Of a stretch of 64,000 nt of DNA, positions 31,131 to 49,100 are shown piece after piece. Each line of letters begins with the position of its first letter. Position 1 is the stretch's first letter. Source of the DNA: Paralichthys olivaceus. Its lineage: Eukaryota; Chordata; Actinopteri; Pleuronectiformes; Paralichthyidae. The notes below the pieces were generated by a model, which did no database searches, was not told the origin of the DNA, and saw only the letters and a program-made list of their open reading frames with translations. The DNA is taken from positions 3,597,501 through 3,661,500 of the forward strand of contig NC_091110.1 of NCBI RefSeq assembly GCF_024713975.1. Direction: 5' to 3'. The translations under genes and the position numbers were made by a program.

Positions 31131-32744
31131 AAAGATGTAAAGTGAGAAAAACAAAGTGTGGTTGTAGTTTGGATCACATTGGGTTTTTTTATTTCACATG
31201 TGCACCGTGCAATGAGTAGGGAAAGATACCTAGTCCATGCATTTAGCCTTCTACATATCAGTAAATAGCTCTTTAAACCAACTGTCTGATGTGAAATAAT
31301 TAATAATTTGATATTGATGTAAAAAAAGAATAGTAGAAAGTCTTGATACTTAGATTTTGCTTTGAAAATGACTCACAAAAGTTAAGAGTACTTTAAATAT
31401 TAAAATGAGTTTTACTTCATTCAAAGTTCCCCACACTTGTAAAAGTCAGCGCTATTTTTTTGCTGTTTTTGTAATTAGATTTTCATTCATCTATATAATC
31501 ATTTTGTTTTATTAAAATGACCTCATAAGCTCAATCAGTTCAATTCTGAACCTAAACAATAATTGGGAACAATTCAGAATGATTGCTGCAGTTTGTTTTT
31601 TTTATTTATATTTGTTTATTCTCCAACCTCATTGTGACGAACTGCAGTTTTAATTTACACCATTACAAGGTAAAACAGTCATTTTAACTTTATATGAACT
31701 TGACTAAGATTCATTCAATTCGTTTTTTCCAAACTGTGAAATGTAAATCATTAATTATAAGGAGGAAGCATTAGAGTTTGTGACAGTTAAACCAACTATA
31801 ATGTACTGTATATACCTCAGTGTCATACCATTGCATGGAATTTAGTTTTCACATTTTTTTATGTGCAGTTTTTGCCATATTGCTGGATAATAGTTCAAGG
31901 TGTCAGCGTTAATCCACTGGGACCACAAACATTCACAGAAAAATCATAACTGGAGTCTGACCATTAGATTTCCTGACACATATTTCGTCTTACACCAAAG
32001 TAGTGATCATGGAGTGACTTGGACCTCATGGTGGCATGAGACAAAAAGGTCAGAGGGCCAAAAAATAATAAGCAAAAACATCCTTAATCCAACAGTTTCA
32101 CATTGTAGCTGATAAAACATGACAATACAGATGAAGATGTTTTGGAAAATTGGTTGTATGTATGAGCCTTTAACATTTGGGGAAATGTGCTCACTTGTTG
32201 CTTCTGAAGGCCAGACCGGATTTACATTATTTCACGTACACGCAGAACAGAGACAACACCAGACTAGGTATATAAGTTTATTATACACCCATCTGAAACC
32301 AATGCAGCTGCTGGACTGTGTCGTGTTGCCCAAAGAGGTGTGACTTGTTGTTTAGCCTGTAACCTCACTGATTTGAATAAACAAATTAACAGGAGCACCT
32401 GTTAATATAATGTGGTTTAACAAAATCATACTTCAAAATAATTCCACAGTTGAATAGACCCTGTGTTAACCCACAAACAATTTACCTCAAATTATAACCC
32501 TCTGTATTAGATGGATTTAATGCAGGTCTGTTGTATTAGTCTGCAATTTAGACTTAAAACATGGTGGAAAAGAGTTTGGGGTCAGATATGAATGTTGGTG
32601 GCTTAATTATTTGTTGTTAATTTGTTGAGAACAAAATGATGCAACGGTCTGTGGCAACAAAAATCCATTTGAGGGCTGGATTCAAAACCCCGTGGAAAAT
32701 CAAAGTGAAAAACAGAAATCACAGGCTGATCCACTCAGAACAAC
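31131..32744. other. Spacer between eif2b1 and the Tc1 remnant
   Basis: This is AT-rich single-copy-looking sequence. I see no exon, RNA gene or clear repeat in it. Confidence 0.5.
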
Positions 32745-33710
32745 TTCTGGGCATTTCTTCTGATGAGCTGGAGGATGGTGTACGGAGGACCTTCTCTCAG
32801 ACCTGGATCAGAGCATCAGTGAGCTCCTGGACAGTCTGTGGGGGTACTTAGCGGCGTCGGATGCACCGATACATAACATCCCATAGGTGCTTAAGTGGAT
32901 CCATCATCATCCAGGGACTGTGTACACTATCATTGTCCTGCATCAGGAGGAACCCAGGGTCTGTGCAACCCTCCAAAGATATGCCTCCCCAGACCATCAC
33001 TGACCCACTGGAGCTGCTGGATGATGTAACAGGCAGAATAATGTTCACCACAGTGTCTCCAGACTCTTTCACACCTGTCACATGTGCTCAGTGTGAACCA
33101 GCTCTCATGGGAAGAGAACTGGGCGCTGGTGGCAGATCTGCCAATTGTGGTGTTCTCTGGTGAATGCTAATCCAGCTGCACGGAGCTGCCTCATGGAGTC
33201 TGTTTCTGACAGTTTGGTCAGGAACGTGCACACCTGTAGCCTGCTGGAGTTCACTTTGTAGAGCTCCGGCAGTGCGCCTCCTGTTCCTCCTCGCACAAAG
33301 GAGCAGACACCTTCTACAGCCCTGTCCAGCTCTCCTCGTGTAACTGCCAGTCTCCTGGTATCTCCTCCATGCTGGGAGACGTATGGATGTCTCATCCTGG
33401 AGGAGCTGGACTACCTGATTTGGTTGCAGGTGCCACCTCATGCTACCAGCAGTGACAAGGACACGAGCAGAAGTAGAGAAGAGTCAGTCAGGAGGGATGA
33501 GAGGAACTGTCAGTGGCCACCACATGTAAAACCATTCTCTTTTTGTGACTCGTCCTGCTTTTGCCTCCATTGCACTTGTTGACACTATCATTTGCCTCAA
33601 AGCATCTGAAACCGATTCAAAATCTTGAAGCTTCCTGAACCAGATTGATAAACCTCAAGTTTAACTGGGTCACACTGTGGCGATCAAGAGTTCCCCTCTT
33701 TTTTTTCCCA
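32745..33710 (-). mobile_element. Internally deleted Tc1/mariner-type DNA transposon
   Basis: Minus-strand fragments of a Tc1-like transposase are spread over 32840-33441. From N- to C-terminus they are QVVQLLQDETSIR and RRYQETGSYTRRAGQG (paired-type DNA-binding HTH), TVRNRLHEA (second HTH), MRQLRAAGLAFTREH, GSVMVWGGISLEG, and HLWDVMYRCIRRR (the segment after the last catalytic acid). They lie in different frames, and stretches between them are missing, including most of the DDE catalytic core. The element therefore cannot encode an active enzyme. The outer limits are estimated from similarity to the noncoding ends of this fish/frog Tc1 family; terminal inverted repeats were not located. Confidence 0.85.
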
Positions 33711-33804
33711 GCAATGTGCAGAACATATAAAGAGACAATACGTCACATACAGGAAAATATCTTATCTTATCTCTATCAATCTATGTGGTGCAGTTCTACT
33801 GTGA

Positions 33805-39523
<5,719 letters not shown>

Positions 39524-40597
39524 ACGTTTGGGGCTGAGTCATTCCTCCCCCTCCTCCCTCCCTCCCTCTCTCTGTACCTCCCTCCATTAACTCCTGATAA
39601 TTTAGGGCTAATGGACACGTCGGCTCTCCTCCCTCTCCTTTTTCTCACCCCACCACCCTTTCAATACCAAAGGGAGAACGGACATCTCTCTTCCTCCCAG
39701 GCTCCTTTCCAACCTGACGGCTGCCCCCCCCCATCCTCCCTCCCTCCAGTTCGTCACCCTCGCCCTAATACTCCTCTGCCACAGAGGGAGAATGGATATT
39801 ACCTCTATTCACTGGTCCCCTCCGTGCTTCCTTCCAGTTCTCCACACTTTTTCACTAATGCCAAGAGAAGCTCTGAACCCAGGCTGCAATCCCCTTCGTG
39901 ACCAGGGGCAGCGCTGTCAGCCCAGTCCAGCCACCGCCAGGCCAGACCGCAGACCCTGACCTGCATCTGTGACTAAAAGAGTTAACACTGGGGATCTGAG
40001 ATCCGGACGAGGTTGATCCCGGACGCTGCTCTGAGGCCGCTTTTTAAATGTTTCACTGCTAAATGGTTTAGCTCAGGACAACTCAAGAGGCTAACCAGGT
40101 CTCAGATCAGCGGCTGGGGGGTGACCACGTCATGTCAGTCCTCTCGATTCGCCTCCTGTTAGGTTAATGTTCTATATTTGTTTAGGAAACGTTTCGGGGT
40201 TTTTTTCTCAGGAGGGTCAATGCACTGTTATGGTATGTCACAATCGATCACAGATAGATTTGCTGCTGTAGTGGATGTCTTTTTTTTCTCTATCCATGAA
40301 AAGTTCTCCATTCACGTGTTCATTTTGTTTCTTAAAAAAAAGAAGTTAGTTTGTGGTAGGCAGAGGAGGAAGACCACGGTACCGGCTAAGATACAAACTC
40401 TTGAATAAGTAGTGACAGGCATAGGTAGCGTAGGTCCCGAAGGTGTGTGCCTTGAGTTGCTACCATGAAATATGTTTTAGGTCAAACAGGTTTTGAATTA
40501 CAATCTTGGTGCCATGTTTTTCGTTTTATGCCTTATAATCATCACTAATCCGCTGTATCCAATATTTATAGTCAACTACAACAGTTTGATTTAATTT

Positions 40598-40950
40598 AAA
40601 GGAATAGTTTGGCATTTCGGGAAACGTTTGTTTTCTTTGCCCAGAGGAAAACAAGACTGATGCTCAAGCGACACCTGGAGGTGGTTTGCTTAGCTTAAGT
40701 TAGCATAGCATAAAGACTGGAAAGGGCTGGAAAATCGAGTCCAGTGAAAACAGTCCTCTGACGTCTCTCATTCTCAAGTCGACACACAAAAGTAAATGAA
40801 TGACAAGTTTTCTAACGAGAAGTAGGTTTTTATATGTGGCGACTTCCTGAGGAAAACTTTGTTTTTGTGTCTTTGTACAGATTGATGGTGGATTTTGTTG
40901 CCTTCAGACAGAGCGGTGAACTGTTCTTCTGTTTCCAGTCGTTACGCTAA
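40598..40950 (+). repeat. Interspersed fish repeat (GGAATAGTTTGGCATTT family), copy 1
   Basis: The segment begins AAAGGAATAGTTTGGCATTT, continues through TTAGCATAGCATAAAGACTG, and ends near GAACTGTTCTTCTGTTTCCA. This order is that of a repeat widespread in percomorph genomes. Further copies lie at about 43329 and 50838. It sits inside the bcl7a 3'UTR. Confidence 0.6.
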
Positions 40951-41992
40951 GATAACTCTGTTCGACATTCACCCCATTCTTATCATATTCCACAATATGT
41001 TTGAACAGTTTCTTCAGAGGCGCTTGAGACCGGAACTTGAACACTAACCAGACGTTAACGTAGTTTTCTTTCTGCTGAACAAAAACCTGGTGAGTCAGAT
41101 TTCCTGGTCACTGGTCTGTGTTTACTTCAGGTGACACGTTGTAGTTTTTTTCCTTCCTCGAAAAGTAGAAACAGACCAGCGTCTCAAACCGGTTTTCTCG
41201 TCTGCTCCGCCATCACGACTTGCATTTACCCACGTTGTCTTCTGTACATGTTCTGTGTATCTCTACTTATCTACGTCCCACAAATGTTCTGTAGCTCCCG
41301 ACACAAGGCTCCAGTCTTTTAGCTCCGACATTGGTTCTTCTCCTCCTTCAAGGTGCTGTCTGTCGGCTGAATCCATACACGCGTGGCATCAAGCTCTTGG
41401 TTTTGTGCAGACTTGAACTTTATTGTACGGATTCAGACCTATGACCTCTAATGTACAACCTCACACATGTAAAGATGTGCTTGGATTAATCAATATTTAC
41501 TCGTGAATATGGATTGAGATCAATCGAATCACCGACTTCATAAACATAATATTTAGAGGTGGAACGTGACACAGAATGACTCGGTCAGATTTCAGCAAAT
41601 CAGCGTTCACATGGATGGAGAGAAAAGAAAACAGTCTCAGTTAAGAGGATGGATTAGCATATACCTCATTCCCAGTCCAGCAGCGCTGGAACTTAAAATG
41701 CTATTGTATTGACATTAACAGTTATAAACAGCATTATGTACACTCAGTTTAAGGAAAAAAAAATCTCACTCATGTTGTAGCTCTCACCTGATGGAGCCGA
41801 TAGATTATAGTTTGCTCATAACTGTGCGTAAGGAAAAAAAAAAAAGCTGTGAGATATAAAATCTTGTATGTTTTTTTTTCATGGGACCATTTTGTTTCAC
41901 GTTAGATCTTGTACAGATTTATGGTTTGGTTTGACTTATTTATTCCATCAGTAGTGCTTGGTTTTTATCATGTCCAATGGTTTTGTTTTCTT

Positions 41993-41998
41993 AATAAA
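41993..41998 (+). terminator. Polyadenylation signal, probably bcl7a
   Basis: TTAATAAAATTCAC with a canonical AATAAA, followed by a T- and GT-containing stretch. It is the strongest plus-strand signal after the bcl7a stop. Confidence 0.5.
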
Positions 41999-43328
41999 AT
42001 TCACAAAAGTTGATAGTGTTTTCTTGACTGTTAGAAAATCTTGACTTTTTCCACATGCAGAACACTTCTGACCAGGTTAAGATTTAAAACCACTGTACTG
42101 TAAATCTGGACTAGATTATCCCAGAGACTCATGAAACCTTTATTCTCTTTTAGGCAATGTGTGAAAAAAGGGACTTTCCACATTTGCAGCCAAACTTTGT
42201 GCTAAAAATAAACCACCAAATTGAGCTGCATAAACTTTCTGATCCAGTGATGATGTATCTCAAACCTGTGTTTTCAAGAGTCTTATGCGTCTCTGGTAAA
42301 ATCGAGTCCGTATTTAAACAGTCCAAGTACAGTGGTTTTGTCTAGACATGACAACCTCTTCTGCATTTCATACATTTTGACAGTGGTTTCCGACACCATC
42401 CCTGTGTGTGTATTACTCTTTCACAACAGTTAGAGGTGCAAAAAATCAATCCCCCAGCCCTGTCAGATAGATTTCCGCAACCTATCTCTTAACTGCTGGG
42501 AAGCTGACTGCAGCGTCGTCTTGGCGCCTCAGCCTCTGGTTTAAATCCTGATTGTCTCATCGTGTCGTCTTTAATGCTGGACTCATTGACAAAAACCCAG
42601 GCTCTCCTTAGCCACTCTTATGTAAAAGTAACAACTCTCTGCAGCTCATGAAAAATAGAGGAGGCTCTTTGTGCTGCCCGGGCCTCTCAGGAGTAAATGG
42701 ATGTGGGAATGAGATTGCAATAAGCAGCGGAGCAGCCAATCTACATGGTCCTGTTAGAGAGTGGGTTTTAATGGCTGTGTCTGTAGAGTGTTACACAAAA
42801 ACCCCAAGTTCATGATGGAGGGAACAAACACCAACACAGCGGCGTTGTGTTCTTAGTATTTCTATTGGACTGTTCAGGAGTACATATAAAACATGACATT
42901 TTACACCACGCCAACATCAGTTAAATGGTCTGAACATTTGGAAACCATTTATAGATGGTGCCTGAAATTGTTACATATATAAAACATTACACTAATAATT
43001 AGACATATCACTTACAAAGTACATAGTGTTTTTTTTAAGTCTATACAAACGGGCTTGGTTTTTCCCCTGGAGTGGAAACCTCCTTGTACAACGTCAATCT
43101 TATCAACAGGGCAGAAAAATAAAATGTCGTACACATAAAAGCTATCTTTTGTTCCATGGCACTGTGTACACATTTATCAGAAGGAAGCTTCTGACTGGTA
43201 TTTACAAAGACAAGTGTCAATGGTTAGTCACGTGTTATACACTGTTACACTGGAAGATTCAATATGATCCAAAATTGTGCTTAAGAACGAGATACGTCAA
43301 AATGCATGTTTTTATACTGGGTACATTT

Positions 43329-43590
43329 AAAGGAATAGTTTGACATTTAAGGGAATACGCCTATTCGCTAACTGGCACATGGGGAAATTGTCTGTTGGTA
43401 AGAAGAGTGCTCATCTGAGTTAGATCTAGAGCTTTGTTGGACTGAATATGGTCATTTAAAAACACAATGCAACTTGACAGACCGGTTCAAGTATGTTATG
43501 GTTGGAGCGGCTTATTTAAAACAGAAACTATACATGGAACAAGTCCAGGCTGTAGCTGTTTGCCCTGTTTCCAGTTTCTCAACTAACCTG
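43329..43590 (+). repeat. Interspersed fish repeat (GGAATAGTTTG family), copy 2
   Basis: It opens AAAGGAATAGTTTGACATTT and AAGGGAATACGCCTATTCGC, the canonical start of this family, and has a GCCCTGTTTCCAGTTTCTCA block near its end. The internal order is disturbed, so this is an old copy. Confidence 0.55.
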
Positions 43591-44689
43591 TTATAGCTTT
43601 GCATGTATCATATGAAAGTGGAGTCCAACTTTTCATGCAACTTGTAAAATTCTTTAATGTAAAAGCGAAGAAGAGAATTTCCCCAAAATGTCAAACTGTA
43701 GCTTTAAAAAAGGGGCAGTATGAAATGGGACTGAATTATCTGAACAGACTTTTACGAAAAAATAACTTTTCAATAACGTTAGAATCGGAACATTAAAGCG
43801 CCGTATGTCTCTGCTGAATCTTTAAAGTGGAAAGTGCAAATCTAAGCGAGTCGATGCTGCTATAGTTTCATGTGGGTGAGTTCCTGTAACATGCGGCAGA
43901 CACCCACCTACACTACAGTAGTCCTAGTACAGACTATATACACTTTCAATCAGTGCTAGCTTATTTCCCTGTAGGAATATCACTGGTTAGTGAAAGATTA
44001 GACAATAAATAACAAAACGTATCATCAATAGCTACAACAGATCCTCAGCAACTTTCTGTGACATTACTGAGGAATATTACCGTATATGCCGTCCTATTGA
44101 AAGGTAAATACACAACAATGTTAAAATAGAAAGTTCACTCCTGACGTTAGCAACAAAAGCTGACTAAAATTAAAAATAATCTCACCACAAGGTCAATTAA
44201 GTAGTTGTTCTGGAGCTTTCAGTCGAGTTGCCTAGCTGTCATGGAATTCTCAAATCTCAACTTTAAAGCAAACAAGAGCTGAGAAGAGTCCTACAAGTGA
44301 TCTCTGCAATTTCATGACAACCATAGGAACTTCTTCTACTGACGTGTGGGATATGTGAAAGCTCCAGGGCGCCAGTTAAATGGACCGAACGTTGTGAGCC
44401 ACTCCATCTAAGAAAAGTAAGCAAGTAAAAACATCAACCTGTCCTTCATGTGTAAAATCTACTGGGTCGCTCTTTAACTCAACATCCACCAGCCAGTCTT
44501 CATCGATAGGTGGCGCTAACACGCCACACATGGTGCAAACTGTTTCACTTACGTGCAATCTCGGGAATAAACTTCAAGAGAGAGTTGAAAGCTCGGGAAA
44601 GGACTAGTTACCATGGAAACTAGGATTCCCAAGGTCAAGAAGGAACGGTTCACCACGTGTTCACACTTAAGACGGAGCACTAGGGCCAC

Positions 44690-45180
44690 TATAAGTTTGA
44701 ATATTTAGAGAATAAAGTAAAGTGATGTAGAGAATCAAGTCATAACGATTTGAGAGTTAAGTTGTAAAATCTGAAAAAAAGCTGAAAATGTGTGAAATTG
44801 GGATATTTAGAGAGACAACAGTAAAAAAAAAAATAATAGAGAATACTGTCAAAATATATCAAGGCTATTGTCTTAATACGCTGTGCTTTTATGAGAAGAT
44901 TAGAGTGATACCATAATATCTCAAAAGTAATGTTGTAGTAATTTTAAATATTCTAATATTGTAATATCATTAGATTCAAATCACAATATTTCAAAATGTT
45001 TTAATTAAGTTAAAGTAAACAAAAAATAATCATAAAGTTGTTAAGTTTCATAATACACGATGTACATTCTTCAAAATAAAACATTTTGCTTAAATATTAA
45101 AAGGTTTCTCAAACTCAAAATATTCTCTTTTTCTCATAAAACCACCTTTTCTTTAAATCTTTGTTTCAGTTTTTCTTTCC
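44690..45180. repeat. Degenerate AT-rich repeat with AGAATAAAGT-type words
   Basis: The left part carries repeated words such as GAATATTTAGAGAATAAAGT, GAGAATCAAGTC and GAGAGTTAAGTTGTAAAATC. The right part (about 45110-45180) has TATTCTCTTTTTCTCATAAA, resembling the same words on the other strand. It looks like a decayed inverted or tandem repeat of a kind seen in fish genomes; limits are approximate. Confidence 0.4.
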
Positions 45181-46138
45181 TCGACTGCATTACACACGTT
45201 TTTTTGTGTGAGTTCTGCAAAGTTAAAAAGTCTCTCACCTCGTCATTAGTGCGGCCGATACTTCCGCATCATCGCGACGTCACATGACATCACAGGTCTA
45301 ATTAATGCCAAGCAGCAAATCTGGCACGTCCCTTAATAAAGGCTGGTTCAGCGAGAGCAGAGGCTGACATCTCCTGTATGAGCTGGAAGCAGTTAACCAA
45401 TCACAACAGAGCATGTAAACCTTTTCAAGCAATGATACTTGAATACTACAATAACAACAATTCAATTGATGAACCTGAATATGAGCAGTATGTCTCCTTT
45501 AGAAGTGGCCCTAACACTCTGATGTAAGTTTCTATTAACTGACAAAATGTCTTTGTTAAATGTTATTAAGCAGTAAAAAATGTGGCAGTATCTCTGTATC
45601 AGTATCTGACTGGTTTACACCCAAACAGATTGAGGAATGTGATACAGAGGACAGGAATGTAAAGTTTGGGAAATGTCAAGTCTCATTTTCCCTTCAGTTT
45701 TAACTGTGCTTCACTCGGTTGCGTCACATTTTTACTAATAAAGCCCAAAACACATTGAATGTGAACACTGACGCTCATTTTTGAAAACAACCTTGACTCC
45801 AAAACGACACGTTAAAAACAACAAGTGCAGAGGACGGACGGATTCCTTTTGTTCTAAACATCAATATTGCACCAAAGCAGCATATTTGGACGAACATTCT
45901 GCATTACAGAACCGTTACTCCTCTGAGAAAGAGCTGCGGGGTAAAGGATTTGGGTCAAAACAGTGGCTACCAGTGATATGCTTAAATACAGTATAAAAAT
46001 ACAATATGGGAGAATCTGCAGGCATGTTGGGCTGGATTGAGGGAAATGTAGCAGGAGAGTAAGAGGTGAGATGTGCATAAAAGTGAGACCAAAGAGGAAA
46101 GGGAAGGAATTAAAATGCGGGGAGAGTTGTCGGAGGCT

Positions 46139-49100
46139 CTAGAAGGTCTGGTCATCGTTGCAGGACTCTGTGGTGTGTCCGAAGGCCTCACAGATGTCAC
46201 AGTAGGGCCTTTCGTTGGCTGGGTTACCGTGGTAGGTGGTGTGAGGTACAGAGTCGGGGCTCTGGGCCTGAGTGGGACAGTCCTCTGTGTCGTGGAGGTC
46301 AAAGCAGTCGCAGATGTCGCAGAACAGGCGGGGGGTCGCCTTCTTTTCCCGCTTTGATATGGCTTCATCAAAACTAGGTGGCAAAGAGAAAATATAATAT
46401 TGTAATCCTCAACTGGGACTGAAATGAAATATTAGTCTTAACCTGTGGGAGGTGCTACTCTGGATGTGTTCTGGTCTGTGCAGGACTCATTCTTCTATTT
46501 TCTCATTGCAATGGTCTAAGACATTATGCAAAGCTTTTCAGGATTCATATAAAACTCTTTTGTCACAGATGTGGTTCATGTGGCTGTTTTTTTTCCTTTC
46601 TTCAACCCAGAAAATATAACCCACATTTCCATCATGTCTGTGCGTCTCTATTTGATTTTGAGGTTGATTGATTTGTCTCTTACACTCACTTTGACTTTTT
46701 GGTTGTCCATTTTTAATCTTTATCTCTCTTCACCTGGTATTCACATGGATTCTGTGTGAGCCGATCACAAGTGGACAGCTCAGAGTTCAGGCGTAAAGGC
46801 ATCAAAGACCACATTGGGAGGTGGTCTGAGATGCATTTCTTTAGCTGTGGTGGTCGGCTGTGGCTGAGGGGGTAGAGCGGTAGTCCTCAAACCAGAAGAT
46901 CGGCAGCTCGACTCCCTGCCCATGCCGAGGTGAACCAGGGAAAGATTGAACCCTGAATGGTTCCTCATAGATGTTGAACACAATAAGTTGAAATTGCTTT
47001 GGATAAAAGCGTCAGCTAAATGACATATAATGTAATGAGCTGTATGAATGCAAATGTGTTTTGGGCCACGAATGAAGGACAGAAGCTTCTTACACACTGA
47101 TTCATCTGTGGCCACCACACTGATCAACTCTTACCACCATACACTGATTTTCTATTGAATTATTTTATTTTATTGATTTGATTCACTCAGCTTTTCCTTG
47201 CCCCGCTCCCTGTCTCTCACAACACAATGTGGTGTGTGAACAGAAATAACACTGGTCTATGTATCGACTGGTGTGGATTTCATTTTTTCTCCTTTTTTCA
47301 CTCATGTGTCCTGGATTTCATTTGTTAAACATTTGTTTATGTTGCGTAACTTTGCTTGTGTCCCTTCCCCTTGATATATATGTGTATGTATGAGTGACTG
47401 CATGTGTTTGTTGACTCAGATTTGGGTTGGGGGACAGGTATGGAGTTTTCTTTTGTGTGTGGTTTGTCCAAGATTAACCATTAGAACCAATATATAAAAA
47501 AATAAAGAAATGATGTATGTGGGATGTTAATACCAGGTCCGAAAAGGTCCTGAGAAAACTTTAGAATACAGCTGCACCTATTTTCCTTATTGTCTTAATC
47601 TTGTAGTTTTGTGTGGCCAAGAATTCAAAAATCAAATGTATTAAATTTACAATAAAATTAAACAAATACAAGCAGCTAATAATCAATGTATATTTGTATA
47701 TTTCTTACCCATCAGTCCCGTCGTTGCCATTGAACTCAGCCAGAGCGAGCTTCTTCAGTTTGATCTTCAGCTCCTCGTTCTTCCGCTGCAGGTCCACGAT
47801 CACACTGTTCAGGAAGTTGATCTGACGGAGACATTTAGGACACAGGTCACCTTCATATAGGCACAGAGGACAACTGAGAACCCTGCACATGCACATGGAC
47901 ATGGGAAGCATCATGACAGTCTCACCTGTCCCTCGGCGAACTCCTTCTCTTCTCTCAGCTGCTCGAGAGCCGCATCACCTGCAGAAACACACCATGAATC
48001 AGTAAACAGGTGGGAAACGAGAAGTGTCTCCTCCCCAGCCCAGAGCATTAATGCTCCAATCGTTGTCTCCTTACTCGATAGTGGCGCCTCCCTGTCTTCT
48101 CCCTCGGAGGTCTGCGTTCCCATGAGCCTTTGCTCTAGACTGCAAACACGACCCTGCAGCTGAGCTTTGTCTCGCTCCAACGTCTCAACGGCCGACTGCA
48201 GGGTCTTTGCCATGGCGTTTTCTCCTCGAAGAACTGCGATCTGCAGCGACAGAGCAAACAGATAAATAACTCATGCAGCTCAATGGAGACTGTCCAAGAA
48301 ATGAGAAGACAGGGTGAAAGTCATGAGTGAGCACCTCAGTCCTCAGAGTTTCCAGTTCCCGATCTTTGTCTGAGGTTAAGGCTCCAGTTGACTTCTGGAA
48401 TTTTACTTCCTCCTCCAGTTCCCGATTAGAGATGGTTTCTCTGTGGAAAAAAAAGCCAGAATTAGAGAGAGTCGTCAGACTGCAGCAAACTCAAACCTGA
48501 GGACAGCTCTATTCAAAAACAGCTGTGAAGTAATGAGTAACACTTCTACTACAACACACGAGAGAAAGTCTTCACCATTTTATCTCTGTCAACTCTCTAA
48601 TTTCAACTTTGTCTCTAATGCCTGTGCTAATGTGAGTGTTGATCCTGATGCGGGGGCGTTATTAATATTCCACCTGCTCAATCTGCTCTAAAACACTGTA
48701 GTGACACCAATACAGATGACTGGCATGTAAACGACGCACATCCAGACAGAAAAGTCCCTATTACACATGTGAAACACTGAACAATAATAGTCATACTAGA
48801 GTTGGATGAATTCATTAAAACACAATAATGATAACATGGAGAAATATCTTAAGTTGCTTTAAAAATGTAAAAGAAAATATATCATCTAATCGATGAAACT
48901 ATATATATCGATGTCAGGCTCACTTTGGCTCAACTCCTGTTGTTTGTAATGTGCTATATAAATATATGTGACTTGATTTGACACTATAAAATCACTGAAC
49001 CCTGCTAACATGGACATACGGGGGCTTCTGCTCTGATATTCGTTGTTGATAGCATTTCACAACTACAAACTGTTTTAGTTCTCGTTTGTAGTCTTTGTGA

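Larger units (their letters stand above)
39524..42015 (+). other. Long bcl7a 3'UTR
   Basis: About 2.5 kb lies between the bcl7a stop and the AATAAA at 41993-41998, the best polyadenylation signal. It starts with a pyrimidine-rich stretch (CCTCCCTCC) and includes an interspersed repeat at about 40598-40950. Earlier sites cannot be excluded. Confidence 0.55.
42016..46138. other. Spacer between convergent bcl7a and clip1
   Basis: This should contain the clip1 3'UTR next to 46138, but I see no clear minus-strand AATAAA close to the stop. It also holds a second copy of the GGAATAGTTTG repeat, degenerate AT-rich repeats (about 44690-45180) and two promoter-like clusters (about 44604-44623 and 45250-45295). 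No gene model could be supported. Confidence 0.5.

Noticed and set aside
43026..43343. 105-codon plus-strand open frame after bcl7a
   Set aside because: No motif, AT-rich codon content, and it ends at an interspersed repeat; looks like noncoding sequence.
44402..44432. A 31-base intron joining two protein-like minus-strand frames at 44.4-44.5 kb
   Set aside because: Far below the minimum vertebrate intron size; the two frames cannot both be exons joined this way.
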